Positions 27,338 through 35,668 of a stretch of DNA of 64,000 nucleotides are shown piece by piece. The stretch covers positions 1 to 64,000 of the forward strand of contig NZ_JAIVKN010000003.1 of the NCBI RefSeq assembly GCF_020524025.1, written 5' to 3'. A program made the position numbers and the translations under genes. A model generated the notes under the pieces. It worked only from the letters and a program-made list of their open reading frames with translations, was not told where the DNA came from and searched no databases. The stretch is from Halobacillus litoralis. GTDB taxonomy: Bacteria > Bacillota > Bacilli > Bacillales > Halobacillaceae. Numbering within the stretch: the stretch's first letter is position 1; each line of letters opens with the position of its first letter.

Positions 27338-27531
27338 ATTTTTTCTACCCCTCAATAAATATTTTACCGGTTCTGACTCCTGCCCGGAGGTCATTTCTTA
27401 CACTACTAAGACCTATAAGTTATCTATGAAATCCTATGTACACTGTAAACTTTAACAGGCTAAGCGTATCATATTTTTGGTGCTTGGAACTAAATTCTAC
27501 TGTCGTATCTACCATTATCTTTACTAAAGCC

Positions 27532-27563
27532 AAAAAAAGGACAGGTACGAAGACCTGTCCTTT
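27532..27563 (-). terminator. Terminator of the carnitine operon
   Basis: AAAGGACAGGT and ACCTGTCCTTT around ACGAAG; A-rich on the plus strand, hence T-rich on the minus transcript. It lies eight bases past the thioesterase stop. Confidence 0.9.
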
Positions 27564-27570
27564 TTTCCTT

Positions 27571-28038
27571 TTATTTTCTTCGGATGCCGATGGTTCTTCC
27601 TGCTTGCTTCGGCAGATCCTCGGAGGCTTTTTCCTGATAAATAACTTTAATCGTCCCAGCCACTTCCTCTGGGAAAGGTGCTCCCCTTCCCTCATTCTGG
27701 TCAATGCCCATCAGCATTTCTTCCAGTGTAGCTGCAAGTTCTCCGTTATGGTACATCGAAAGAAACAGATGAACGCGTTTAGCATCATAGTCAAGAATGC
27801 GGCATTTAATTTCAAACTCTGCTCCCTCATGAATCTCCTTTAAATAACAGAGATGCGTCTCCAGTGTATAAATCGTGTACTGGTAACGACTGCGGGCGTC
27901 CTCATGAAGTCCAATGGAATCAATAAAGGCATCTGTAGCAAGGCTGAAAGCCCGGCTGTATTCCGCGTCATTCATATGTCCGTTATAGTCGACCCATTCA
28001 GATGGAACCGCCTGTTTTAATAAGATGTCCTGGTTCAT
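27571..28038 (-). CDS. Hot-dog acyl-CoA thioesterase of the carnitine pathway
   Basis: 155 aa single hot-dog domain; VDYNGHMNDAEYSRAFSLATD is the 4-hydroxybenzoyl-CoA-thioesterase-type motif (D/N-x-N-x-H-x-N-N). Third gene of an operon, 14 bases after the carnitine dehydrogenase gene. In bacteria that convert L-carnitine to glycine betaine, the BKACE step yields betainyl-CoA, and a thioesterase releases betaine; this gene is in the right place for that step. The substrate is inferred from the operon, not from residues. Confidence 0.8.
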   Translation of the reverse strand: MNQDILLKQAVPSEWVDYNGHMNDAEYSRAFSLATDAFIDSIGLHEDARSRYQYTIYTLETHLCYLKEIHEGAEFEIKCRILDYDAKRVHLFLSMYHNGELAATLEEMLMGIDQNEGRGAPFPEEVAGTIKVIYQEKASEDLPKQAGRTIGIRRK

Positions 28039-28052
28039 CTTAAGACTCTCCT

Positions 28053-29006
28053 TTATACCTTTGTTTTCTTTTGCTCCTGCGGCCAGTATTCCTGGACTAG
28101 ATCATACAATTTAATTAAAAACTCGTTTCGGTTTTGATCCAGTTCAGACATGGACATCCCGTTTGACTGCGCCTCACATCCTGAAACAACTTTGTCGTAG
28201 AGTTCATCTGTCAGTTCAGGAGCTTCAAGCTTGGTCCATGGTTTCTTTAACGCGGGACCAAACTGCTTCAGCATATGACGCATACCGCCTTCTCCTCCTG
28301 CAAGGTGGAAGGTAAGGAATGGTCCGTACTGGGCATAACGCATGCCCGCTCCATGGGTGAAGGCTTTGTCCACTTCTTCCGTTGTCGCAATCCCTTCATT
28401 CACAATGTGAAGAGATTCTCTCCATATAGCTTCTATAAGACGGTCGGCAATGTGTCCTTCGATTTCGTGACGAACAAGAAGCACACTCATGTTCATTCCC
28501 TCATAAAATTTCCGGGCTCTTTCTACATTCTCTGTCGACGTCTGTTTTCCTGGTACAACTTCTACAAGTGGCAGAATATAAACCGGGTGGAACGGGTGAG
28601 CTACAACAAATCGTTCTGGATGATTCATGTTTGCTTGAAGTTCTGAAGGCATAATCCCAGAAGTACTAGAGCCAATCAAAGCGTCCGGCTTCGCATGACG
28701 ATCGATGTTTTGAAGTACCATCTGCTTCAGTTCTTCTACTTCCGGTACATTCTCCTGGATGAAGTCTGCTTCCTGTACAGCTTCAGCGAGATCTTTTGTA
28801 AACGTCAACCGGTCTTTTGAAGCCCCTTCAGCAAGACCAAGTGCTTCTACAAAAGGCCATGATTGATCGACGGCTTTACGCATACGTCCCTCTGCACCTT
28901 CAGCAGGATCTGTCGCTACAACGTCATACCCTTGTGCAAGCATGCGGGCAATCCAGCCGTTACCGATCACTCCTGTTCCGACGACAGCTACTTTTTCTAT
29001 CTTCAT
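28053..29006 (-). CDS. lcdH: L-carnitine dehydrogenase
   Basis: 317 aa in the 3-hydroxyacyl-CoA dehydrogenase family. The NAD-binding Rossmann motif VVGTGVIGNGWIARML is at the N-terminus, FVVAHPFHPVYILPLVEVV contains the catalytic-histidine region, and the C-terminal helical domain completes the usual length of about 320 aa. The ATG overlaps the BKACE stop (ATGA). It would oxidise L-carnitine to 3-dehydrocarnitine, the BKACE substrate. The neighbours make this more likely than a generic hydroxyacyl-CoA dehydrogenase. Confidence 0.87.
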   Translation of the reverse strand: MKIEKVAVVGTGVIGNGWIARMLAQGYDVVATDPAEGAEGRMRKAVDQSWPFVEALGLAEGASKDRLTFTKDLAEAVQEADFIQENVPEVEELKQMVLQNIDRHAKPDALIGSSTSGIMPSELQANMNHPERFVVAHPFHPVYILPLVEVVPGKQTSTENVERARKFYEGMNMSVLLVRHEIEGHIADRLIEAIWRESLHIVNEGIATTEEVDKAFTHGAGMRYAQYGPFLTFHLAGGEGGMRHMLKQFGPALKKPWTKLEAPELTDELYDKVVSGCEAQSNGMSMSELDQNRNEFLIKLYDLVQEYWPQEQKKTKV

Positions 29007-29899
29007 CTTGATGTCCCTCCTAATGGATTTCTAAGGTTGTAGTATTCGCGCGCTTCTTGTGGAGTCATCGGCTCGAGGTCAAGACCTGACAACATCGTTA
29101 CTGCTTTATCGACAAGCTGTTCATTCTTCGCGACAACACCTTTAGATAAATAAATGTTATCTTCAAGACCAACACGGATATTTCCACCAAGCAGGGCTGT
29201 CTGGGCGGCTATCGGCATCTGCATACGACCGATACCAAAAGCAGACCAGTGCGCATTTTCTGGAATACGATTCTTCATATACTGCATGGTTTCTGCATCA
29301 GCAGCAGCTCCCCAAGGAATACCAAGACAAAATTGATACATCGGGTCTCCATCAATTAATCCTTCTTGAACCAATTGGTTAGCAAAGCGAATATGTCCCG
29401 TATCAAAACATTCAAGCTCCGGTTTTACACCGCTTTCCTGTATCAATTTGGCCTGTTCTCTAAGCCAGTCTGTAGGGCTCATATAAATCATGTTTCCGAA
29501 ATTCGTACTTCCGCAATCCAATGTACACATCTCCGGCAGAAGCTGTCCGACAGGTTCATGACGCTCGGCCGGTGTTTGAATATCCGTACCATCTCCTCCG
29601 GCTGCAGGTGTATTCAGGCTAGGGATAAAGTCACCGCCACCCCCGGAAGTAATATTAATAATTACATCTGTTTCAGATTCACGGATGCGATCGACAATCT
29701 CCCTGTAATGTTCAATATCGTGACTGATGCCTCCCGTTTTCGGGTCGCGGGCATGTACATGGGCAACAGTCGCCCCCGCTTTTGCTGATTCAATCGCTGA
29801 ATCGGCAATTTCTTTTGGTGTTACGGGTACATTTGGGTTTTTCTTTATCGTATCTCCCGCTCCTGTTACGGCTGCAGTCAGTAATACTTTATTTTTCAT
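29003..29899 (-). CDS. BKACE (DUF849) 3-dehydrocarnitine cleavage enzyme
   Basis: 298 aa with AAAGGAGG upstream. VTPKEIADSAIESAKAGA and VAHVHARDPKTG are the BKACE signature (the two histidines bind the metal), and NITSGGGGDF follows. BKACE enzymes use acetyl-CoA to split beta-keto acids into acetoacetate plus a CoA ester; next to carnitine dehydrogenase the likely reaction is 3-dehydrocarnitine to betainyl-CoA and acetoacetate. First gene of the operon, behind a promoter spanned by a TetR-type palindrome. Confidence 0.88.
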   Translation of the reverse strand: MKNKVLLTAAVTGAGDTIKKNPNVPVTPKEIADSAIESAKAGATVAHVHARDPKTGGISHDIEHYREIVDRIRESETDVIINITSGGGGDFIPSLNTPAAGGDGTDIQTPAERHEPVGQLLPEMCTLDCGSTNFGNMIYMSPTDWLREQAKLIQESGVKPELECFDTGHIRFANQLVQEGLIDGDPMYQFCLGIPWGAAADAETMQYMKNRIPENAHWSAFGIGRMQMPIAAQTALLGGNIRVGLEDNIYLSKGVVAKNEQLVDKAVTMLSGLDLEPMTPQEAREYYNLRNPLGGTSR

Positions 29900-29952
29900 T
29901 CAAAAGATCCTCCTTTGAATACACTATTGTTTTCTTTTAAGAACTACTTGTT

Positions 29953-29981
29953 ACTATACCATCTGGACTGTATAGTTTCAA
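29953..29981 (-). promoter_or_regulatory. Promoter and operator of the carnitine operon
   Basis: On the minus strand TTGAAA (29976-29981) and TATAGT (29953-29958) are 17 bases apart. ACTATAC at 29953-29959 and GTATAGT at 29970-29976 form an inverted repeat that spans the spacer from -10 to -35, the layout of a repressor site. It contains TGGACTGTATA (29964-29974), found again near the tetR gene. Confidence 0.7.
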
Positions 29982-30186
29982 ACCATTTTTCAACTAAATT
30001 TGATATATGGAGAAGAAGAAAAAAGCGATGGCGGACCTTATACCGCCCTCAAAAAAGTTCGACTGATTCTATAAAAAGCTGTAGATAGGATCGCTTCAGA
30101 CTGTGAACACTCCCAGATTACTTTCATCTTCCTATTCTTTCTTAACCAAAGGGAAAAATTCGCTCAAGGGAGGATGGAAAGAATGA
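29982..30186. other. Intergenic region between tetR and the carnitine operon
   Basis: No open frame with an SD and no RNA structure that I can support beyond the tetR terminator at its right end. Confidence 0.35.
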
Positions 30187-30222
30187 AAAACACCAGCCCC
30201 TTTGAATGGAGCTGGTGTTTTC
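30187..30222 (-). terminator. Terminator of the tetR gene
   Basis: AACACCAGC paired with GCTGGTGTT (30189-30197, 30211-30219), A-rich before it on the plus strand; directly after the stop at 30224. Confidence 0.85.
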
Positions 30223-30223
30223 C

Positions 30224-30763
30224 TTATCCCTTATATGTTTGTTCATTCAATCGTTCAAGGACCTTTTCCCTAAGTTCTCTTGATAATGTACCGAGACCAA
30301 AGATCTCGGATAACCACAAGCCATCGACCGCGAGTCGTAAAATAGTTGCATCGACCTCATCAAGACCATCCTGCTGTATATGAGCCTGCCAATCTGCGTA
30401 TGTATTCTGAAGGGGCTGGAGCAGTTCAGGATTGATTCCCTGAGCAGCTAACATACCAGCACTAATCGTTTGGTTCTCTACACTTTTGTCATGCATTACA
30501 TTTATAAATGACCGGGACCATTTTCCTTTTTCCTCTTCATCTTTCCCTACAAGTTCCTCTACGTTGCTGCGGTAAATGTCATTCATATGCTGAACGAGCC
30601 CTTCTACTAGAGCTTCCTTGGTTGAAAAGTGATACAAAAGGCCGCCTTTGCTCACTTCAGCCCTTTTTGCTGTTGCATCTAATGTTAGTGCATCGCTTCC
30701 CTGCTCTTTAACAATCAGGGCTGCGGCTTCTAAAATTTTATGCCGCTTCGATTCTCTTGGCAT
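30224..30763 (-). CDS. TetR/AcrR family regulator, probably of carnitine use
   Basis: 179 aa. The N-terminal HTH is clear: KILEAAALIVKEQGSDAL, then VSKGGLLYHFSTKEALVEGL, the BetI/TetR-type recognition helix and following helix. The C-terminal ligand domain is not diagnostic. It lies upstream of the carnitine operon on the same strand with its own terminator. Both its upstream region and the operon promoter carry TGGACTGTATA, so it probably represses the operon and itself; carnitine or a pathway intermediate would be the inducer. Target and ligand are inferred. Confidence 0.85.
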   Translation of the reverse strand: MPRESKRHKILEAAALIVKEQGSDALTLDATAKRAEVSKGGLLYHFSTKEALVEGLVQHMNDIYRSNVEELVGKDEEEKGKWSRSFINVMHDKSVENQTISAGMLAAQGINPELLQPLQNTYADWQAHIQQDGLDEVDATILRLAVDGLWLSEIFGLGTLSRELREKVLERLNEQTYKG

Positions 30764-30840
30764 GCTGTGTCCCTCATTTATCGTCTATTTTCACCTAATA
30801 TTATCAGTAGTCCTGCAGTTTTTCAATTTTCTGTCTGGAA

Positions 30841-30851
30841 TGGACTGTATA
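30841..30851 (+). promoter_or_regulatory. Second copy of the TGGACTGTATA motif
   Basis: The exact 11-base match to 29964-29974 lies 78 bases upstream of the tetR start. Only one half-site is evident here, so it may be a weaker operator. Confidence 0.45.
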
Positions 30852-31009
30852 CCTGATGATAATAGAATCACATAGAGAAAACGTGGAATACCCACCGCTC
30901 CTTCTCCAATTATATTCATGAATCTGCCATAATGTTGATGTTCAGGTAGTAGTTAGAAATGGATTCGTTCGTTACAATAAAAGAAAATGCTTTATTTGGA
31001 GGGGATTGG

Positions 31010-31666
31010 ATGAAGAAATGGGCCTTTGTTTCTGATTTTGACGGAACAATTTCAAAGAAAGATTTCTATTGGGTGGTCATTGAAAAGTATTACCCTGAAG
31101 GAAAAGAATTATTTAAAACGTGGAAAGCCGGTGATATCAAAGATATCGATTTTCTGAGTCATATCTTCACTCATATCGAACAACCGGAAGAACAAATCAT
31201 TGAAGATATTAAAAATATTCCGATTGATGAATCCGCACCTATCTTCCTCAAGAAAATTCAGGAGAAAGGTGCCGAAGTGTACATATTAAGCGCCGGAACA
31301 GATTATTATATCCATCACATACTCAACCAATATGAAATTAATAATGTGACCGTACTCTCAAACAACGGGTACTTCGAGAATAAAAACATTCACTTGAACA
31401 TGAACCCTGAGCACCGTCATTACTCTAATCGCTACGGCATTGACAAAGCAAAGGTTATCCAGGAGCTGAAGGGCAAGTATGAAACCGTCCACTTTGCAGG
31501 TGACAGCGAACCTGATTCTCACCCGGCAGTCTATGCAGATCTGACGTTTGCAAAAGATTCCCTGCAGGACCTTCTTAATGAAAGAAACATCCCTTACATC
31601 CCTGTCGATACCTTTAAAGACATTCAGAAATACTTAGAATCTAAAGGATGGATGGCTCATGACTAA
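31010..31666 (+). CDS. HAD-superfamily phosphatase (MtnX/SerB-like)
   Basis: 218 aa from the ATG at 31010, with GGAGGGG upstream; the frame open from 30959 lacks an SD. Motif I is DFDGT (FVSDFDGTIS), motif II is SAGTD, and motif III/IV is in VHFAGDSEPD. A helical cap lies between motifs I and II. It overlaps the G1P dehydrogenase gene by eight bases, so it may dephosphorylate a glycerol phosphate or a related lipid precursor; this is inference from the pairing. Confidence 0.8.
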   Translation: MKKWAFVSDFDGTISKKDFYWVVIEKYYPEGKELFKTWKAGDIKDIDFLSHIFTHIEQPEEQIIEDIKNIPIDESAPIFLKKIQEKGAEVYILSAGTDYYIHHILNQYEINNVTVLSNNGYFENKNIHLNMNPEHRHYSNRYGIDKAKVIQELKGKYETVHFAGDSEPDSHPAVYADLTFAKDSLQDLLNERNIPYIPVDTFKDIQKYLESKGWMAHD

Positions 31667-32711
31667 CCCGGTTACGACGATTCCAATCCCAGCCATTCTA
31701 GAAATTAAAAACGGTGCTGTCCTGGAACTGGAACCTACCTTGGAGAAGCATGGATTCAAAAAAGTTCTCCTATTATTTGATGATTTTACCTTTCATCAGT
31801 ATAAGACAGATATAATTCATTCTTTTTCCCACATTGAACCTGACACCGCTTTTTTAAACGATCACCCCAATGTCCAGGGTTTGATCACCTATGCTTTTTC
31901 CCTGCCTATGTATGACGTGATCATAGGTGTCGGGGGCGGCGCTCTCATCGATTACGGGAAATATATCAGTTTCTCACGCAGGATCCCCTACATCAGCGCT
32001 CCGACTTCCGCCTCGAATGATGGTTTTGCCAGCAGCAACTGTTCTTTAATCATCGATGGAAAAAAGACGACCGTCCCTGCTAAGGTCCCTTATGGAATTG
32101 TTGCTGACCTTGATATTATCCAACAGGCTCCTGACAAATTTATTTTGGCTGGCATCGGAGACTTGATGTCGAATATCACGGCCCTTTATGATTGGGAATT
32201 TGAAGAAGAGCGTGGCTTTGGGGATGTAAATGCTTTTGCATCCATGCTGAGTAAAAAAGCCGTAAACAGTTTTATTCGAACGCCGATGAATGATATTAAG
32301 CATCCGACTTTTTTAAAAGAACTCATCAGCTCTTTAACCATGGGAGGTGCAGCTACCGTAATCAGTGGCAGCAGTGCTCCAATCAGTGGGTCTGAACATC
32401 TGATTTCCCATGCTCTCGATCACTATGCGGAGCACCCGCAGATGCACGGAATTCAGGTTGGTATGGCTGCCTACATTATGGCTCACGTACAGAATCACCG
32501 GGCAGAACGTATGCAAAAAGTATTCACCCGGACGGGTTTTTTCGAGTATGTAAAGACCTTGGATATAAAGAAGAGCAATGTACAGTATGCGATTGAAAAA
32601 AGTCCTCTTATGAAGCCGAACCGTCATACCTTTCTTCATGAGGATTGGTACCGTAAGAAAGCACTACTCCTGTTAGACAATGATGAAATACTTAATGATG
32701 TCTTTATTTAG
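31659..32711 (+). CDS. egsA: sn-Glycerol-1-phosphate dehydrogenase (AraM/EgsA family)
   Basis: 350 aa, iron-dependent-alcohol-dehydrogenase-like fold. IIGVGGGALIDYGKYIS is the NAD(P)-binding GGG...D..K motif, followed by APTSASNDGFASS and the metal-binding GSEHLISHALD. This matches bacterial G1P dehydrogenases, which reduce dihydroxyacetone phosphate to glycerol-1-phosphate; in Bacillus the product feeds heptaprenylglyceryl phosphate ether lipid made by PcrB. The start overlaps the HAD gene; a bidirectional terminator follows. Confidence 0.85.
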   Translation: MTNPVTTIPIPAILEIKNGAVLELEPTLEKHGFKKVLLLFDDFTFHQYKTDIIHSFSHIEPDTAFLNDHPNVQGLITYAFSLPMYDVIIGVGGGALIDYGKYISFSRRIPYISAPTSASNDGFASSNCSLIIDGKKTTVPAKVPYGIVADLDIIQQAPDKFILAGIGDLMSNITALYDWEFEEERGFGDVNAFASMLSKKAVNSFIRTPMNDIKHPTFLKELISSLTMGGAATVISGSSAPISGSEHLISHALDHYAEHPQMHGIQVGMAAYIMAHVQNHRAERMQKVFTRTGFFEYVKTLDIKKSNVQYAIEKSPLMKPNRHTFLHEDWYRKKALLLLDNDEILNDVFI

Positions 32712-32763
32712 TTAAAAATTCAGGTCTGCCACGGCAATACACCTTACATTTGTACAGGAAAAA

Positions 32764-32790
32764 GAACCAGCCTCTGAGAGGCTGGTTATT
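32764..32790. terminator. Bidirectional terminator
   Basis: AACCAGCCTC-TGA-GAGGCTGGTT between two convergent genes, with A-rich and T-rich flanks. Confidence 0.9.
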
Positions 32791-32799
32791 TTCACTACT

Positions 32800-33828
32800 T
32801 TACTTCTCTTCTGCCCCCAGTCTTTCTTCCATTTCAGCAGGGGTGGACTTTCTTCCAAACAACTGAGCTGCGTTGCTTTGAAAAATTTGATTCATCTGGG
32901 TATCCGTCATAATTCCCCGCTCCATTAAGTCTGGAAGAATGTGACGGAACAAATGGTCGGGACGCCAATGTTGAAGGAGCTCCAAAAGCGGCTCCGGCAT
33001 CACAGGATCTCTCCCCCACCAAACATTTACGGTGTCATGGGAAAGAAATAATTGATCTTCATATCCAGAGCTAAGCAGAGCCGAAAGCACAGTCAGGCGC
33101 TCTTCATCTGTCGGAGCTCCTACAATCCCCTGCAATCCCCACCGGTCCATTGCAAGATAAGCCCCTTGTTTTAACACGTGTAGATGTTGAGTCAAATCCG
33201 TGGTTCCGCACATATGGCCAATCACCATTTTTTTCGGATCTGCACCTTCTTCAATCAGCATCTTCGCCTGTTCCGGCCCCATGGTTCCTTCCTGAGTATG
33301 AGTTAAGAGTACAATTCCCGTTTCCTTTTGTGCCTTCACAGCTGCACGAAAGAACATTTGTTCATAGTCTGTAATCACGCCTTTACTGGAAGCAAGCTTG
33401 ATAATACCCGGTTTAATCCCACTTCCTTCAATCCCATTAGTGATTTCTTCCATGAACAGTTGATAGATTTCCTCCTCTGCTGTACCCAGCTGCTGCCGGA
33501 ACTTAAAGTATGGTGTTGCCCCCTCCCCTTCATAGTAGTACCCCGTCGCACAAATAATCGTTAATCCCGTTGCTTCCGAAACAGCCTTCAGCAGTTCAAC
33601 ATGACGACCGCATTCGTTAGGGGTCGGGTCGACAACCGTATCAACCCCCTGTTCCTGAATCAGCTTAGCAACTTCAATTCCCCGCTGTTTCTTTTCCTCA
33701 AAATCAAACCCGCCTAGAGTCAAGTCGCCTTGAAACCCTGGGTAGCCAAAGAAGAAATGTTCATGGATCAACGTTTTTCCAAGCGAATCTGCACGCACCG
33801 GTCCCTGCACGGTTTCAACATACTCCAT
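32800..33828 (-). CDS. Phosphotriesterase-family metal hydrolase (PTE/PLL-like)
   Basis: 342 aa, AGGAGG eight bases before the ATG. All metal ligands of the family are visible: HEH in LIHEHFFF, the carbamylated lysine in GIIKLASS, LLTHTQEG, MVIGHMCGTTD, and the Asp of LSHDTVNV. This group includes lactonases and phosphotriesterases; the substrate cannot be given. Its upstream region carries a TetR-type palindrome, although no TetR gene is adjacent, so it is probably induced by a small molecule. Confidence 0.87.
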   Translation of the reverse strand: MEYVETVQGPVRADSLGKTLIHEHFFFGYPGFQGDLTLGGFDFEEKKQRGIEVAKLIQEQGVDTVVDPTPNECGRHVELLKAVSEATGLTIICATGYYYEGEGATPYFKFRQQLGTAEEEIYQLFMEEITNGIEGSGIKPGIIKLASSKGVITDYEQMFFRAAVKAQKETGIVLLTHTQEGTMGPEQAKMLIEEGADPKKMVIGHMCGTTDLTQHLHVLKQGAYLAMDRWGLQGIVGAPTDEERLTVLSALLSSGYEDQLFLSHDTVNVWWGRDPVMPEPLLELLQHWRPDHLFRHILPDLMERGIMTDTQMNQIFQSNAAQLFGRKSTPAEMEERLGAEEK

Positions 33829-33852
33829 ACATAGATCCTCCTTTTTATTTAG

Positions 33853-33870
33853 ATACCAACCAGTCAGTAT
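33853..33870. promoter_or_regulatory. TetR-type operator before the phosphotriesterase gene
   Basis: ATACCAACCAGTCAGTAT, a palindrome of the form ATACNNACNNGTNNGTAT, 24 bases upstream of the ATG and overlapping the likely promoter. Confidence 0.6.
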
Positions 33871-33878
33871 GTTTGAGT

Positions 33879-33912
33879 TAAAAAATAACCCATCTCTAGG
33901 ATAAGGTTATTT
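33879..33912 (-). terminator. Terminator of the HAD phosphatase gene
   Basis: AAATAACC and GGTTATTT (33883-33890, 33905-33912); on the minus strand it ends in TTTTTT. It separates the HAD gene from the phosphotriesterase promoter. Confidence 0.7.
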
Positions 33913-33945
33913 GTCAGAATATTCAAATCATTTTTTGGTTTGGTT

Positions 33946-34575
33946 TTATTCAAATTTAACGCCAATAATTGAAAAAAGCTGCTTAACATCATGAACAGTA
34001 AAGTCTGCATAGCGGCTTTCTTTGTCTCTCTCTGCAAAATAACAGGAATGGATACCGGCATTCTTAGCAGATAAAAGATCCAATTCCCTGTCTCCAATCA
34101 TGATGGTTTCATCCTTTTCCATATTGTGTTTTTTAACTAAATGTTGGATTGCATCAGGACTAGGTTTCCTCTCAAACCCATCCTCTTTTGTAATATAATC
34201 TGAGAAATAGCGGGACAAACCATATTTCTTCAACAAAGCAATTGCTGATTCACCTCTATGTGTATAGAGATAATTGCTCCCTCCAGAATCAGAGATCGAC
34301 CGGCATATCCTTTCCATACCCTCGAAAGGTTCTGACAGTTCAATTTCTCTTGCTGTTCTCTTGTTATGATAATCTTCAATAAAAATCTCATCAATTGGAT
34401 ACTTTTCTTTATAATGATTTACAGCTGTGGACATTGATATTTTCATCTGCTTCAGGATTTCTTCCAACGGTTCATCTATCCCCTTTTCTTTAAGCAGGTC
34501 TTGAAAGATCTGACCCATTATGGGATAGGTATTAAAAAGCGTGCCGTCAAAATCCCACATGACATGTTTAAACAT
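33946..34575 (-). CDS. HAD hydrolase (phosphoglycolate-phosphatase-like)
   Basis: 209 aa from the ATG at 34575 (GAGGAGG upstream). Motif I VMWDFDGTLFNT, motif II LYTHRG, motif III lysine in ERKPSPDAI and motif IV MIGDRELDLLSAKNAG are complete, with a C1-type helical cap (about 18-80). Substrate unknown; members dephosphorylate phosphoglycolate and other small phosphates. It follows the nucleoside hydrolase gene by 60 bases and may be co-transcribed. Confidence 0.85.
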   Translation of the reverse strand: MFKHVMWDFDGTLFNTYPIMGQIFQDLLKEKGIDEPLEEILKQMKISMSTAVNHYKEKYPIDEIFIEDYHNKRTAREIELSEPFEGMERICRSISDSGGSNYLYTHRGESAIALLKKYGLSRYFSDYITKEDGFERKPSPDAIQHLVKKHNMEKDETIMIGDRELDLLSAKNAGIHSCYFAERDKESRYADFTVHDVKQLFSIIGVKFE

Positions 34576-34635
34576 ATAAATTCCTCCTCTATATAACGCG
34601 GTCGATCTATTTTCCACCACTGCGACTCAAACTTA

Positions 34636-35580
34636 TTATGTAAAAGAGTAGGATCTAAGAGCACGGTCGAATAGCTTCCAGAATCTTCCCTCGTTCAATT
34701 GAGTAGCAAACCTGACGTTAGGCTTACCATTTGTTACACCAAGCAGATCTACACTCGTCATTCCATATGTAAATTCTCCTTTAGTCTCTACATCAACTCG
34801 TACATGCTTAAAGTCAAAGATCTCCGGCTCAATCAAGTAAGCCGCTGTACAGGCATCGTGTATAGGTCCCGCTTCAAAGCCGAATACGTCTTTATATGTT
34901 TTTGAAAAGAACTCCAGCAGTTCCACAACAAATTCAGAAACAGGGTTCCCGATTTCAGAAAGGTTGTCCATCACTTCCCTTGTCGCTAACGCTTGATGGG
35001 TTACATCCAGTCCGAACATAGTAATAGGTACGCCGCTCTCCAATACAAGTTTAGCTGCTTCTGCATCCACCCAGATGTTAAACTCCGCTACTGGTGTCCA
35101 ATTTCCGAACGTGCCTCCTCCCATGAGTACAATTTCCTCAATGCTATCAAGAATGCCAGGTTCCCGAATCATGGCCATTGCAATGTTGGTGAGAGGACCG
35201 GTTGGGACCAGCGTTAGTTTCTCCTCCGCATACAGAAGCTTATCAATGATAAGGTCCACAGCGTGTTGATCTACGGCTTGTCTAGAAGGCACTTCAGGTA
35301 AGTCCGGTCCATCCAATCCTGTATCCCCATGAATTTCTCCTGCTATCGCCTGTTTTTTTAAAAGTGGCTTTGTCGCTCCCATCGCAACCGGCACATTTGT
35401 AAGGCCGATCATATCGCACACTTTGAGTGCGTTCAGGGTATTTTTTTCAACTTCCACGTTTCCAGCAACCGTTGTGATGGCTTCAATAGAAAGCCCGCTT
35501 CCTTTAGATGCTGCCAAAATAAGCGAAATAGCATCATCATGGCCCGGGTCACAATCCAAAATTACCTTCTTCTTATTCAT
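34636..35580 (-). CDS. Inosine-uridine-preferring nucleoside hydrolase
   Basis: 314 aa from the ATG at 35580, with AAGGGGTGG upstream; the longer frame to 35694 lacks an SD. ILDCDPGHDDAISL is the calcium-binding family signature, supported by PTGPLTNIAMAM, EIVLMGGG, EFNIWVDAEAA and the active-site GPIHDACTAAYL. It would split ribonucleosides into base and ribose in the cytoplasm. A second, more diverged copy lies at 41145-42086. Confidence 0.92.
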   Translation of the reverse strand: MNKKKVILDCDPGHDDAISLILAASKGSGLSIEAITTVAGNVEVEKNTLNALKVCDMIGLTNVPVAMGATKPLLKKQAIAGEIHGDTGLDGPDLPEVPSRQAVDQHAVDLIIDKLLYAEEKLTLVPTGPLTNIAMAMIREPGILDSIEEIVLMGGGTFGNWTPVAEFNIWVDAEAAKLVLESGVPITMFGLDVTHQALATREVMDNLSEIGNPVSEFVVELLEFFSKTYKDVFGFEAGPIHDACTAAYLIEPEIFDFKHVRVDVETKGEFTYGMTSVDLLGVTNGKPNVRFATQLNEGRFWKLFDRALRSYSFT

Positions 35581-35668
35581 ACTTCCACCCCTTTGATTAC
35601 TATGCTTAACAGTTAGAGATTTTAAATTTAAAGAATGGTTTTTTCGATAAAATAATGAAACTGCATGC

